Shown here piece by piece: positions 24,283 to 36,060 of a stretch of DNA of 64,000 bases; the first letter of the stretch is position 1, and each line of letters begins with the position of its first letter. The notes under the pieces are model-generated. The model worked only from the letters and a program-made list of their open reading frames with translations. It had not been told where the DNA came from and did not search any database. Source of the stretch: Nyssa sinensis (Eukaryota > Streptophyta > Magnoliopsida > Cornales > Nyssaceae); assembly GCA_008638375.1 (NCBI GenBank), contig CM018035.1, forward strand, positions 8,769,577 through 8,833,576, in the 5' to 3' direction. A program made the translations under genes and the position numbers.

Positions 24283-24562
24283 AATAAGGATGGAGCTAGG
24301 AGTGGCTAGGGTGGACTGTAACCCCCCAAAAAAAAAAAAAAATTCGGACATTTTATAAATTAACCGACCCCAAAATTTTACCCTAACCAATTTTTACTTT
24401 TCATTTCTTATTTTTTATTCCAAAATTTCAGCCCAACCCAAAATTTTTATCTTAATTTTCTCATTTCTCTCCCAAAATTTTGTCCCAACTTAATAGATTT
24501 TACTAAAATTTTCTCCAAAAAAAAAATTAGCAACCCAAAAAAATCTCCTGGCTCCACCCTTG
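24283..24562. mobile_element. MITE, 280 bp
   Basis: The left end AAGGATGGAGCTAGGAG is mirrored by the right end CTCCTGGCTCCACCCTT. The flanks repeat TTTACA (24277-24282 and 24563-24568). The inside is AT-rich with CCCAAAATTTT-type tracts and no coding. Confidence 0.6.
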
Positions 24563-25433
24563 TTTACAGAGCATTCTAGTTAGTTTTTCCTTCTCGAGTG
24601 CAAAGATTTTCCAGAGTGGGTCAATTAACAAATGATCATCAATCTCAAATTTTAAATTTTTACAAAATATATATTGTATAATCATAATAATAATATAATA
24701 TAGATTGAGATAAAAGTTTTGTTGAATCAAGTAGAATTGAATAATAATAACAATATTATTGGAAATAAAATTTAATCGAAACGCACATGTGGTATTAAAT
24801 TACACTAAAATGAAACACTGATTTTGTTTCCAATTTCTTCAATTTAATAATCTAAAAAAAAAAAAACAACACCTTAGTGTTTTCCCCCCAAATCCAAATA
24901 AAAACAGCACCTAAAATGTGCCTTCTTTGTCAATGGGTGAAACTCGTTTGATACTTTCTTCCAGTCCACAAAGTCCCTTCACTTTTGAATGCCATTTTTC
25001 TTTCTTTCTTGCAGTGCTTTTATATAGCAACAGTACTTTCGGCTTCTCTTCCATAAAGACAGTGAAAAGGGACACATTTGTTTTCACATCCATACCAGAT
25101 GATCCATCACCATCTTAGTTTCTGTAGGAAACACTATTATAAGTGATGCATGGATACAAAAAAATTCAATATTCAAAAACGAAAAACAATCAACTTAAAT
25201 AAGAGAACAAAGTCGTAATTTGACTTTAATTTAAACTTCTTACATTTCCATTGCTCTAAACTCTTTCCGTTACTTGTTTTACATTGGTAGGACTATGTAC
25301 TCATGCTAGGGAAACAAATGTCACTGTCCCACAATTGTCGCGTGCTTGTACCATGATTTGTCATCTCCATGGTGGTATATAAGTGTATTCTATAATCATT
25401 TTGAGTCAGCATGTTTCAATCAGAATTTGAGTG

Positions 25434-25475
25434 TGTGTGTGTGTGTATATACATATACATATATATATATATATA
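25434..25475. repeat. GT/TA microsatellite
   Basis: A GT run passes into imperfect TATACA and then TA repeats. Confidence 0.9.
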
Positions 25476-25876
25476 TGCACTTGATTGATACCAGTAGTTA
25501 ATTAGTTATCAATGGAACTGATTACTTAAAATTGAAAATTTCTTTTCTTCTCAGCAACCCATATGAATTTTCATTCTCAAACAGGAGAGAAATCAAAACC
25601 TCAAGTTGCATGAACTTTTCATAGTTGTTAGCATCCAATTATAGCGGTTGAATTCCTAATCACTTGATGATCATTTTAAAGTTTCCCTTTACATCCCACC
25701 ATCATGTAAAATCATATATATTAGTGTAAATATCAAGATATATAATGCAAAAATTAATAACAAATTAAAAAAAATACTCAACAAAGTCTTGTTTGAATTA
25801 TATGTTTTATTATAACAATAAAGCAGTCCAACCAAGATCTGTTGAGACTGCACTAATCTTAAATCCTAAATTTCAT

Positions 25877-25877
25877 C

Positions 25878-25925
<48 letters not shown>
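25877..25925. repeat. TA/CA compound microsatellite
   Basis: A TA run is followed directly by about fifteen CA units. Confidence 0.95.
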
Positions 25926-26604
25926 TACACCATTCTCTCTTTGTCAAATTCATTTTCTTTTTTGTCTTTATGATTTTTAGGTGGTTTGTACTTCAAAAAG
26001 CAAGCATGGTTTGCCTTTGCAGCCTTTCCACCAGTGTCAAAACAAGTTTAGTTTAGTATAATTATTGCCATAACTCACCAATCAGCTCTCCTTCATGTAT
26101 TAGTATTATATCACTAACACAACTTTTAAGAACATAGAATCTATGCTTATATACATCTGAGTTAAATTTGAAATATTCAGAGTATATATATAGTTTTTTT
26201 TTCTTGGTTGTGGAGTGGGAATCTATTCTCTCAAACTAACTTTACAAAAGGGGCATATGGTTCCACTGATGTAACTTAACAATCACTTTGCCCAATTAAT
26301 GTTTGTAATGAGAGTGACTGTGGGCCAATATTTCTCTCCACAGCTCCTTTTTCTTTGCTGCAGAGGTGGATGAGAATGTGAGTGCATTTCCATGGAAAGA
26401 AGAGAGAAAAAATAAAGAAATATCAACTAAAGGGGAGCCTACGGTAGTGGCAAGCACTATTGCCCACAACACCAGAAGGAGAACATGTGCAATGGCCCAT
26501 ATCTTTGTGCTCACACAAACTAGCACCAACCCACATGCCAAGGGAATTACTAGGCAACAGAATTAGTAATTAGGCTTAATTAGTAGGCTACTAACATGGA
26601 GAGT

Positions 26605-26754
26605 ATAGATTCAAGCCTTGTGGTAAGGTTATTCTATTGTAACTTAAAGATCACGGGTTCGATTCTCGAAATAATTATCTGTTCGTGAAAATAAAATTGC
26701 ATATATCAAATCCTTATACTCTCTAATGATAGAAGTCTCGTGCATTTTGGACTA
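26605..26754 (+). mobile_element. Au-type tRNA-derived SINE (degenerate)
   Basis: The order of motifs matches the plant Au SINE family. An A-box region CTTGTGGTAAGGTT comes first, then ATCACGGGTTCGATTCTCG with a near-perfect B box (26656-26666), then GAAAATAAAATTGCA, and a tail AGTCTCGTGCATTTTGGAC. The element is about 150 bp, shorter and mutated relative to the roughly 180-bp family norm. It does not code for protein; its propagation depended on LINE machinery. Confidence 0.72.
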
Positions 26755-27819
26755 TAAAATTAGCCGAGTTATTTGAGCTCGACTTAGTTAGAGGCTCGTT
26801 TGAAATCAGCTTGTAAGATTAACAAGTGAAGCTTAATTGAACATATTTTGAGACTTATAAATTTATTGAGTTCGGCTTATGCTCGACTCAAGCTAAACGA
26901 AAAATAATCTAATATTATATAAAACAATCAAGCTACTCACAATCGACTTGTTCAAAATCAACTCAAAATATTAACAAATTGAATTTAAATATAATTTAAA
27001 ATTTATTTATTTTAACAAAATGAAGTTAAACAATTTACTATAGGACTCGAATTATTTATAACCCTTTGTGCATAGGGCTACTCCTTTATAGAATCAAGCC
27101 TCGGGGGGGCACTTTCACCAAATTTAGGTGTTATCCACCGGCACCAATCTCATTTTTGGACATATGATTAAGCACTTGACAGGGTTGACAATGACATCAC
27201 ATACCATTCATCATGACATCAAAGCCAATAAGGGGTTAGGCTGATTCATAAAGCTATACAGCCTCATTATTTGCAGCAGTATGATGTTTAATTATTTGAC
27301 CTTTCTTGGGTGAAAAATGATTCAATTATTGGTGCTGCTTATGAGTGGATTTGCAGAAGTAATGTTAATTTTTGGCAGATAAACCCAAGGTTTAGATTAA
27401 TGTGATCATGCTAGTGGTGGGCAAGTTACTCTTTTTCATCTCTATAATGGTTCCTTCTTTTCATATAGTTTATTAATATAATGATATGTTATAAATTTGA
27501 CCGAATATAATATATTTGAATTGAAATATATTTGGAAATATAATATATTTGGAAATTAATATAAGCATGCCTGGTATATCATGATGGTACTTTTTGACTT
27601 GTAAATTAATGTATAAATAATGTTATTTGTTTTAATTTTTTGTACTAAATTTTACGTCTATGTGACAATGATTTATTAGAAGGTCATTTAAAACATGTCT
27701 AATATATCAACCACGAATTTATGTCACATCATTTAGGATACGAAATTTGATACAAAATTTAGACAATTTAGTATTAGTATTAACGTAATCAACCTTGGTC
27801 TCCTCATCATTTATGTGAA

Positions 27820-28260
27820 AGTAAATTACACTAATCTCCTTCAAGATTTCTAGTAATTATAAATATTTTTTCTTAGATTTTTGAAATGACACTCAGCTCT
27901 TTTGTTTTTATTGACAAATTATAAATACTTCTCCTCTAACTCAATTTTTTCTCAAAATGACAAAAATACCCTTTGATTTTTTTTAAAAAAATTTTGACTA
28001 ATTTTTTCTAACTTTTTTTTTCATTTTCAAATAAATATTAATTAAAACCTTTTTGACTAAAAAATATAAGTTATTTATCTTATATTTATTTTTATATAAC
28101 ATAAAAAGATTAGATTGGAGGGGATACTTTTGTTATTTAAAAAAAAAAAATTAGATTGGAGGGAAGGTTTTTGTAGTTTGTCAGTAAAAATAAAGAATGT
28201 CAGTATTATTTCAAAAATTTAAATTTTTTTTTTTTGATTATTAAAAATCTTAGAAGAAGT
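27820..28260. repeat. Dispersed repeat, copy 1
   Basis: It shares an order of tracts with 35620-36060: TTTTTTCTAACT, AAATAAATATTAATT, GACTAAAAAATATAA, then GGAGGG and GTCAGTAAAAATAAA. Non-coding, strongly diverged. Confidence 0.5.
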
Positions 28261-28587
28261 CTTGGTGGACTATTGGTTTAGACAACTTGTTAGAGTTGGA
28301 TAACATAGATTAATGGTAAGACTCATAGTATTAAAACTATTAATTGTCTTGTTTATCACACTAATATGTATTTCCACAAAATTGTAAAAAGACAAACATT
28401 GCCTTGACCAAACTGAACACAATTTCTTAGGCAGCATTTAAACGGCACATGCTACACAATATCTCTCTTAAATCGGTTTTGTCTACACTTTAATCATATG
28501 GATCTTTTGGTCATCCATTAGGTGATAATAATAGTCAAAAAAATTAAAAAGAAAAAAAAGGGGAAGTAACTTCTTTTCTTTTTCCCT

Positions 28588-28730
28588 TTTTCCCAGTACT
28601 ATAGTGTTGATATATATATATATATATATTTATTTTTCCCATTTTCCCAGTACTGTAGTGTTTATATATATATATATATATATATTTCTTTATCCCATTT
28701 TCCCAGTACTATAGTGTTGATATAGATACA
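28588..28730. repeat. Three tandem units with TA microsatellites, period 54-56 bp
   Basis: TTTTCCCAGTACTRTAGTGT recurs at 28588, 28642 and 28698. Each copy is followed by a TA-type tract, of different length in each unit. Confidence 0.92.
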
Positions 28731-29771
28731 CCAAGTATTCACTAGGGCTATACATGTACTCCAAATAAATATATGATAACATTTTTTTCACATAATACCA
28801 AACAAGAGAACATATTGTAATAAACAAAATGTAATATGAAGGGGTCTGGTCTGGGGGCAATGAATTTTTAACAAGGAAGCCTAGAAAATAGAAGTGGGCA
28901 AATACCATTTCGAAGTGTGATCGAATTGTAAAGATGTAGAAGATAAAATTCAAGCGTCCGTCTTTTTTGCGTTGATTGTTAACTGTAGTTAGAATTTAAA
29001 TAATAGACTTGACTGTTACAGAAAAAAAAAAATTTAGTCTAGCATTCTTAAGTTGACTCAAAATACCTTTTATCGATTCATAAAAATAAAAAAAAAATAA
29101 AAAAATGGGCAAATTTTCTATGAATGGCAGCCAAATTGGAAAGCAAGGTAAGCGTAATTCCCTCTCTCGAAAATTAATAGCAAAAATTAGCATCTTGTTG
29201 ATCCTATTTTATCAGATAATAACCTCATATTTCACTTTATGTATTAGTGAAGTGGGACATGAAACATCTCTATTTTCTTTCTTCATAAATTAACACGATT
29301 TGTCAATGTGACTACTCGACTTACCATTTTGACCGACTTATTCAGATTTATAATGTTAAGCCTATGGGTAAAACTTTCAAAGAAAACCCCACTTGTCAGG
29401 ATCTATTTTAATAGGCTCGTGGTTGAAGTTCCTGTGTGTCAGAACACAAAACCGACACTAGAATCTATATCTCAGAGAGAGAGAGAGAGAGAGATTTGTA
29501 TGTGTCAATTGGGTCTTCCTTCTTAAAAGTATTGGAAATGGTGAGAGGAGAATTGGTTAATTCCTTCCTTTGGACGGTTCTCCTGTTTTGTATGCGTTTT
29601 CTATGAGATGCTGTGTTTCCATAATTCCATCGCTGTGTTTCCATTGACAAAACTTTCCTGTTGTTGTGTTGCTGAATGCTGATCACATTAGTCAGTACAG
29701 GACAACATCGATACATACAAATACAAACCAAGCCAACACAAGAAACAACCACACCAAGACATTCCACAAAC

Positions 29772-30566
29772 ATGGCTTCTTCTACATCTCACATAACAAC
29801 TACAATCATTTTCATATTTGTTTCTTTGCTTTTTGTTGTTTCTTCACTTAGCCCTGTCCTCTCACTACCCACTCTGTCCGATCCCGGTCACCCCCTATTG
29901 GCCAACCAAACTTTCCGGCCACTCCAAGAGTTGCATAGATTGAAGAGAATAAGAGCTTATCTAAAGAAGATCAACAAGCCTGCAGTCAAGACAATTCAGG
30001 CAATTCTCTCTCTCTTATATATATATATATATTTGTTGGGTTTAAGGTCTGATGATCTGGGTGGTTGTGTTTTTCCTGGCAGAGTCCTGATGGCGATGTG
30101 ATAGATTGTGTTACATCTAATCTTCAGCCAGCTTTTGATCATCCTCAGCTCAAAGGACAGGAGCCATTGGTATTATACTTTAGATCATTTTCCGTTTGGT
30201 TTCGCAGAAAAAAGTCTAGAAGAAAAAAATTTCCCCAAGTTTCAGTTGTAAAAAGAGAGATTCTTTTCCAAAAGCTAACTGAAGAAAAGCAATGTAATTT
30301 TTTTTTATTTTATTTTAGATGGATTAAAAGACTTGATTTCTTATACAAACAGGAACCACCAGACAGGCCAAAAGGCCATGACTCCATAGATGCAATGACA
30401 GAGAGCTTTCAGCTGTGGACAGATTCAGGCGAATCATGCCCGGAAGGAACTATTCCAATCAGAAGAACTACAGAGAAGGATATTCTTAGAGCCAGCTCAA
30501 TAAGAAAATTTGGAAGAAAATTGAGAAGGGGCGTTAGGCATGACACAATGAGCAGTGATCATGAGG

Positions 30567-30607
<41 letters not shown>

Positions 30608-33600
30608 ATATATGAAGTTTTTGTCAAGGAAGAAAGGAACACCTAGATTTTTTTGTTATGACAATGGCATTAAACTGAAAAGACAATGGAAACACAAAAT
30701 CGAGGATTTTTTTTTTGTTGGAAAAAATATATTAGGTTACTGAGATTTTTTCTTCGTTTTCATCCATAAAAGTGAAAAAATAAAATATCACCAATCTACA
30801 GCAATGAAAAATATGTCCCATCATTCCCCTCTTTCCTCCTCCCTACAACTCTACCAAAAAAAGGCCATTCTTGACTGGAAAAGGCTAATTTTGTTTCCCT
30901 TCCTTCTCTTGGAATCAACAGTTCATCATGGAGAAGAAAATCCGTAGGAAAAGAAAAATGACACAGAAATTTAAAGGTATTAATTGTTAAAGTCAACTCT
31001 TCCACTACAGAGTAGTCTATCACCGATGGCCATTACCCTTTGTAAATTTCATCACTCAGAAATAATAGCTAGATGATTGACAATTAAGAAAATATGAATT
31101 GTTGGAAATGGGTTTGCTGTATTTTAGTCAGAAATTTTGTTTATTCTTTATATCTATTCTATGCTAACATCAATTAAACCTTCAAAGGCCCCAACCTGAG
31201 CTTGAAAAACTAATGAAAAAAATGTGTATATATATATATATATATGTTTCTGTTTCTGTTTATTTTTGGATATCTTTTGATCTTAATGTTTCTGATTACA
31301 GCATGCGGTTGCATTTGTGAATGGAGATCAGTATTATGGAGCAAAGGCCAGCTTAAATGTTTGGGCGCCCGGCGTAACTGATCAATATGAATTCAGTCTT
31401 TCACAATTATGGGTCATCTCTGGTTCATTTGGCAATGATCTTAATACAATTGAAGCTGGTTGGCAGGCAAGTCTATAATTGCCTAATCTTTTTATAATAT
31501 TTTTGTTAGAAGTATATTAAAGTTACATATATATTATTGTATAATGCTTGTAGTATTAAGATTTTATAGTTTATTTCTTTTATTAACATTTTTCATGTAC
31601 AACCCCGTGATCCTTGTTTTCTTTATTAATATTTTCTATATATAACTTCATAACCTTCTATATAAGGAGCTTTTTTGTTTAGTTTTAAAAGAATTTAGTT
31701 TAATACAATGTAGTCTTTTGGTTTTTTCTTTCTCCCTCTTCTCTCTTACTTTTCTATTTCTTGTCTCTTTTATGTTATTCCACCAAATCTAACTTAGTAT
31801 TAGAACTAAAACAATCATTCCTTTTCCAACATCATTGTTCATTGAAAAAAAAAAAATTTCCTTCGTTATTACCTCTATCACCAATCTTTTATCTATTGTC
31901 ATTCAACATCACTATTAAACACCATCACCCAATTAAACGTTGTTCAGTCACAGACCGAAGGTCATCAGATTGCAACACACTCACTCATTCATTGTTGCAC
32001 CACTGGAATCTTCTCATCATCGTGCAAAATCCTCCGGTCATGCCATCATCTTCTCCACTCTCACCATCACAGGCCCAGCAACCAACAGCGTAAGACACCG
32101 TCGTCCTTCGACTGCGACCCCTTAACCACCTCTACCACAACACCACCAACCCTTCTCAATCAACGTCCGTCGCTTTGTCACTCCTCACTTGTGTCCAGTT
32201 CTGTCATGTGTTACGCCACATGTCCAGTATCTTCAGCTACGTGTTACGCCACGTAAGCTCTCACACTTATTACAGGTTATGCCACGTAAGCTCTTGCACA
32301 TGTCTCGTCATGTGTTCAACCTGTGTTTCCCACCCCACCAACTACCTGTTCCGTCACGTGATCAGCTCAATTATAATCGGGTCCACATGTCTATGCGTTG
32401 CCATTAGAATCGGCTATGCATACCATCATTTGCGCTTCCATGCGCCACCTTCAATTCCAGCTTCACACTTCTATGCGTCGTTATGAACTCTATTGAGATT
32501 CCACCTCTACAACCATTTCAACTTGGGTAACATCTATATTTCAACCACAACGCCAACAAGTCAACTGTTCATTTTAAGAGATTTTTGTTTACAAATGCAA
32601 GTTGGTGTACCTCTCAGCATGAGTTTGAGAGGAGATGTTAAAAGTATATTAGGCTTACCTATATATTATTATGTAATACTAGTAGGATTAGGATTTCATT
32701 GTTTATTTCCTTTATTAACACTTTCCATTTACAATCTCACGACCCTTGTTTCCTTTATTAATACTTTTCATCTATAACCTCATAACCCTCCTATATAAAG
32801 AGCTTTCTTGTTTAGTTTCAGAAGAACTTAGTCTAATATAATGTAATCTTTTGAGTTTTTTCCTTCTCCCTCTTCTCTCTTTCTTTTTTATTTCTCGTCT
32901 CTTTTATATTATTCCACCAAATCTAACAATTTTGATTGGAAGTTTATACAGTTTTAAATTCCTTATATGGTAGTTAATAAACCATTATAGTCATCTTTCT
33001 TCAGGTTAGCCCAGATTTATATGGAGACAACAATCCAAGGTTCTTCACTTATTGGACAGTAAGTATTTTCCAGATCTTTTCATTCCTCACACATACGTGT
33101 GTGTATGTGTGTGTGTGTGTAATCTAGTTTGAAATAAGTGCTAATTGCTGTTAATTTGACAGACTGATGCATATCAAACCACTGGATGCTACAATTTACT
33201 CTGCTCAGGCTTTGTTCAAACTAACAATAAAATTGCCATTGGAGCTGCAATCTCTCCAAGATCATCTTACAATGGCAGACAATTTGATATTGCCATAATG
33301 GTTTGGAAGGTGAGTTTCAGTCCATATTAGCTAATTTTAGATTAATGATACAGTAAATCATTCCAATAAGCCTACTTAAATTAAGTTCTTGCATTACTTT
33401 TGAGCTTTCAAGTTAGTTTTTACAGTTATTTGACAAATTTGATAGTTTGCACCCTTTTCCTTTATGCACTGTCTCTGTATTTCATTTGCTTCTATTTGCT
33501 TAATTGCTAGGCACAAAGCAATTAAGCAAAGTATCATGTTGTTTGTCATAATTCCTTTAAGCACATACTACAAATCAAATAGGACGTACTTTTTCCTACC

Positions 33601-34554
33601 CAGATATAGGTCACAGTCTTTATCTACTACGTATATAATTACATGAATATTATATGATTATTTATTTTTAACTAAAAATAAATGTACATTATATACATGT
33701 CAAATTGTGATTAAGACACATATTTGGATACAGGAAGAAATTTCTCCTATCTAGATTGAAATAAGGTATGATTAATATACGTACCCGGATAAGAAGTTTA
33801 CTTTGGAGTAAAATATTGTTCATATATCTATATCTATAACATATTATACATATGTAGATTGATCGTCTTTTTCGATGGACACTTTTGCCCTTCATGTATT
33901 AATTATTTACGAGATTACCGGTTGATCGTCTTTTTTTATAGATAGTTTTATCTATCTTTTCTTACTTATTTATGGACTTGCCATTCATTTTTTCATGGAC
34001 CATTTTATCCATCTTTCATTCCTTATTTACGGACTTGTCATTCATTCATGTAATTTTGTTATGGCATGGATGACAGATTAATGCGTGAGCATCTAACTAG
34101 TGTGTGTGTGTAAAAGTGATTTTTAGATACTTATGAGAGAAAGAGCAAACTAAAACAGATAATTTTGTTGTTTTAGGATCCAAAGCATGGACACTGGTGG
34201 CTAGAATTTGGATCAGGGCTACTTGTAGGTTACTGGCCATCATTCTTGTTCAGCCATCTAAGGAGCCATGCAAGCATGATACAATTTGGAGGAGAGATAG
34301 TTAACAGCAGATCTATGGGATTTCACACATCAACCCAAATGGGTAGTGGTCATTTTGCAGATGAAGGCTTTGGAAAAGCTTCTTATTTCCGAAATTTACA
34401 AGCTGTTGATTGGGATAATAGCTTAATTCCTCTATCAAACCTTCATCTCTTGGCTGATCATCCCAATTGTTATGATATAATAGCTGGGAAAAGTAATATT
34501 TGGGGAAGTTACTTTTATTACGGAGGTCCTGGAAGAAATGTAAAGTGTCCCTAA
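29772..34554 (+). CDS. Neprosin-domain protein (DUF239 family), probable secreted glutamic peptidase homologue, 423 aa
   Basis: Seven exons: 29772-29999, 30083-30169, 30353-30565, 31302-31466, 33005-33058, 33163-33309 and 34177-34554. All joins are in phase 0. Residues 1-32 form a hydrophobic signal peptide. About 45-110 match the neprosin activation peptide (LHRLKRIRAYLKKINKPAVK, then SPDGDVIDCV), and about 175-423 are the neprosin domain. Neprosin is a glutamate-class prolyl endopeptidase. Glu227 (IEAGWQ) and Glu338 (FGGE) are 111 residues apart, close to the spacing of the reported neprosin dyad (Glu188 and Glu297), so they are likely the catalytic pair; that is inference. Substrates of the many plant homologues are mostly unknown. 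Introns 1 and 4 have GC donors. Intron 4 holds a TRIM-like element. The start is the first ATG before the signal peptide. Confidence 0.92.
30000..30082 (+). other. Intron 1 with GC donor (GC-AG)
   Basis: CAG followed by GCAATT at the donor, and GGCAG at the acceptor. The protein join KTIQ-SPDGD is the conserved one for the family. No usable GT donor lies nearby; the first GT options leave an intron of about 35 bases. Confidence 0.75.
30570..30603. repeat. (GT)n microsatellite in intron 3
   Basis: About sixteen GT units begin a few bases after the donor at 30566. Confidence 0.95.
31467..33004 (+). other. Intron 4 with GC donor (GC-AG) and an inserted element
   Basis: The donor is CAG|GCAAGT, the textbook GC-donor consensus. 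The acceptor is TCTTCAG at 32998-33004. The join IEAGWQ-VSPDLYGD fits the family. Without the inserted LTR element the intron would be about 110 bases. Confidence 0.85.
31504..32928 (+). mobile_element. Complete non-autonomous LTR element (TRIM-like, Copia-type signals)
   Basis: The 5' LTR (31504-31794) and 3' LTR (32636-32928) are about 291 and 293 bp and align along their length. They begin TGTTARAAGTATATTA and end AAATCTAAC followed by T or A. A primer-binding site resembling the initiator-tRNA-Met complement (TAGTATTAGAAC) follows the 5' LTR. A purine tract GTTTGAGAGGAGA precedes the 3' LTR. ATTTT is duplicated at 31499-31503 and 32929-32933. The internal 840 bp encode no gag, protease, integrase or reverse transcriptase, so movement would depend on proteins from another element. 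Confidence 0.88.
33859..34050. repeat. Degenerate tandem repeat in intron 6, period about 63 bp
   Basis: TTGATCGTCTTTTT starts units at 33859 and 33922. A third, more diverged unit begins near 33984. TTATTTAYGGACTTGYCATTCAT recurs at the unit ends. Confidence 0.7.
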
Positions 34555-34697
34555 ACAAAATTGTTTCAGGGTATATAGAATTTTTTTTCCCCATTTTCCT
34601 CTCATTTTTTGTTTTTGTTTACAACCAAATTATATCCCATTTTGCTCTAATAGGTTAGATATCAATTTCCCACCTTTGAGAGTTTGAAACCTATGAT

Positions 34698-34721
34698 ATA
34701 TATATATATATATATATATAT
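34698..34721. repeat. (TA)n microsatellite
   Basis: Pure TA run in the 3' flank of the neprosin gene. Confidence 0.9.
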
Positions 34722-35007
34722 GTAAATTTAAGGAAAATACAAATTGTGCTATGTTGTCTGTTATTTTCTTTGTTTCTTATTCTTTTTTGGGAAAAGTAAA
34801 AAATAGAGAGGATATTAAGGTCTTTCATATTTCTACACTTGAGGTACAACCAATGTTGGAATTTTAATTAAAATAAAATAAAAATTAATTGAGTTTTTAA
34901 TAAAAGAATTAGTGCATTATTTTGGACTCATAAAAGTCCCATAATTATATTTGAAGTTGCTAACCCTTTATTACTCAATATAAAGGTAGCATTATTAGGC
35001 CTATATG

Positions 35008-35524
35008 AGAAAAATACTAAAAAGTTCTTAAAATAAAGTTTTTAATCCAAAAAATCCATGATACATTTTTTTTATCCAAAAGATTAAAAAAATATGTATT
35101 ACAAAAAATATTAATTCTTAACTTCCATCTTAACACTGTTAAAAATATTAATGATTAGACTAAAATAGTCTTTAATATATATTTTAAAAAATACTAAATA
35201 GTTGATAAAATAAATTATCCAATCAAAAAATATATACCCTTTTTTTATTTATCTAGATGATGTAAAAAAAAATTTACTTCATAAAATGTTATGATTTTGT
35301 TTTTTTTGGAATGAAGAAGTTATTGTATTTTTTTTTCTTCTAAAATGTATATTGAAGACTATTTTAGTCTAATCAGTAATATTTTTTAGGTGTTAATATG
35401 GAAGTTAACAATTGAACTTTCTTGTATTAAAAGTTTCTTTTTATGATCTTTTTGATTAAAAAAATGTATCATGAACTTTTTGAATTAAATATTTTATTTT
35501 AAGAATTTTTTTTATTAATTTTCC
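35008..35524. mobile_element. Foldback MITE with arms of about 190 bp
   Basis: The left arm (35008-35200) and right arm (35335-35524) are reverse complements over nearly their whole length. Shared blocks include GATTAGACTAAAATAGTCTT, TTCTTAAAATAAA and CATGATACATTTTTTT. The loop is about 135 bp. Long arms with no transposase suggest a Mutator-type foldback, but I found no clear target duplication. Confidence 0.72.
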
Positions 35525-35619
35525 CTAATTTTTATTTATTGGGCTTTTTTAATCTTTTGTAACGGTTTTTCTAGCTTACTTTGGCCTATTCGAGAGATAA
35601 GAGAACAATAATGACAAAA

Positions 35620-36060
35620 TATTTATGATAATTACAACGATTTATTTTAAAGTTTTTAAAATCACACTGACTTTGTATATTTTTATTAAAAAACTACAAA
35701 TATATCTCTTCCAGCAAATTGTTTTTTCAAAATAAAAAAGCGCCCCTTTTTAAAAAAAAAAAAAAAAATTGACCAATTTTTTCTAACTCTTTTTTCCTTT
35801 TTAAATAAATATTAATTGAATCTTTCTTTGGCTAAAAAATATAATTTATTTATCTTTAAAATATATATATATATAATGAAAAAAAATATTTAAAAAAAGT
35901 CATAAAAAATGCTCAAAATTGAAAAAAAAAAAACAATAACAACAACAAAAGGACACTTTTGTCATTTAAATAAAAAAGGGCTCGAGGGAAAGAATTTATA
36001 GTTCGACAGTAAAAATAAAAGAGTTCTATATAATTTTAAAACCCTCGAGATAAATTATTA
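35620..36060. repeat. Dispersed repeat, copy 2
   Basis: Same order of tracts as 27820-28260, with drift and indels. It ends near GAGGGAAAGAATTTATAG and CGACAGTAAAAATAAA. Confidence 0.5.

Larger units (their letters stand above)
20450..26600. other. Gene-free AT-rich intergenic block
   Basis: No convincing gene. It holds a 274-bp tandem duplication, a candidate 1.1-kb hAT-like element, inverted repeats, GT and CA microsatellites and a small MITE. Hydrophobic ORFs near 26300-26560 exist on both strands but are unrecognised. Confidence 0.6.
26755..29771. other. Intergenic, AT-rich, upstream of the neprosin gene
   Basis: No gene was recognised. It contains a dispersed repeat (27820-28260) related to one at 35.6-36.1 kb, a triplicated TA-containing unit (28588-28730) and a GA microsatellite (29475-29494) in the probable 5' region of the next gene. 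Confidence 0.6.

Noticed and set aside
26296..26566. Overlapping ORFs on both strands, one hydrophobic (MACGLVLVCVSTKIWAIAHV on the minus strand)
   Set aside because: No recognisable family, no clear splice partners and no promoter motif; the hydrophobic one has no better claim than chance in this region.
31761..32486. ORFs of 72-110 codons in the TRIM-like internal region
   Set aside because: Low-complexity His/Ser/Cys-rich readings with no gag, integrase or polymerase motifs; they reflect the repeated non-coding blocks.
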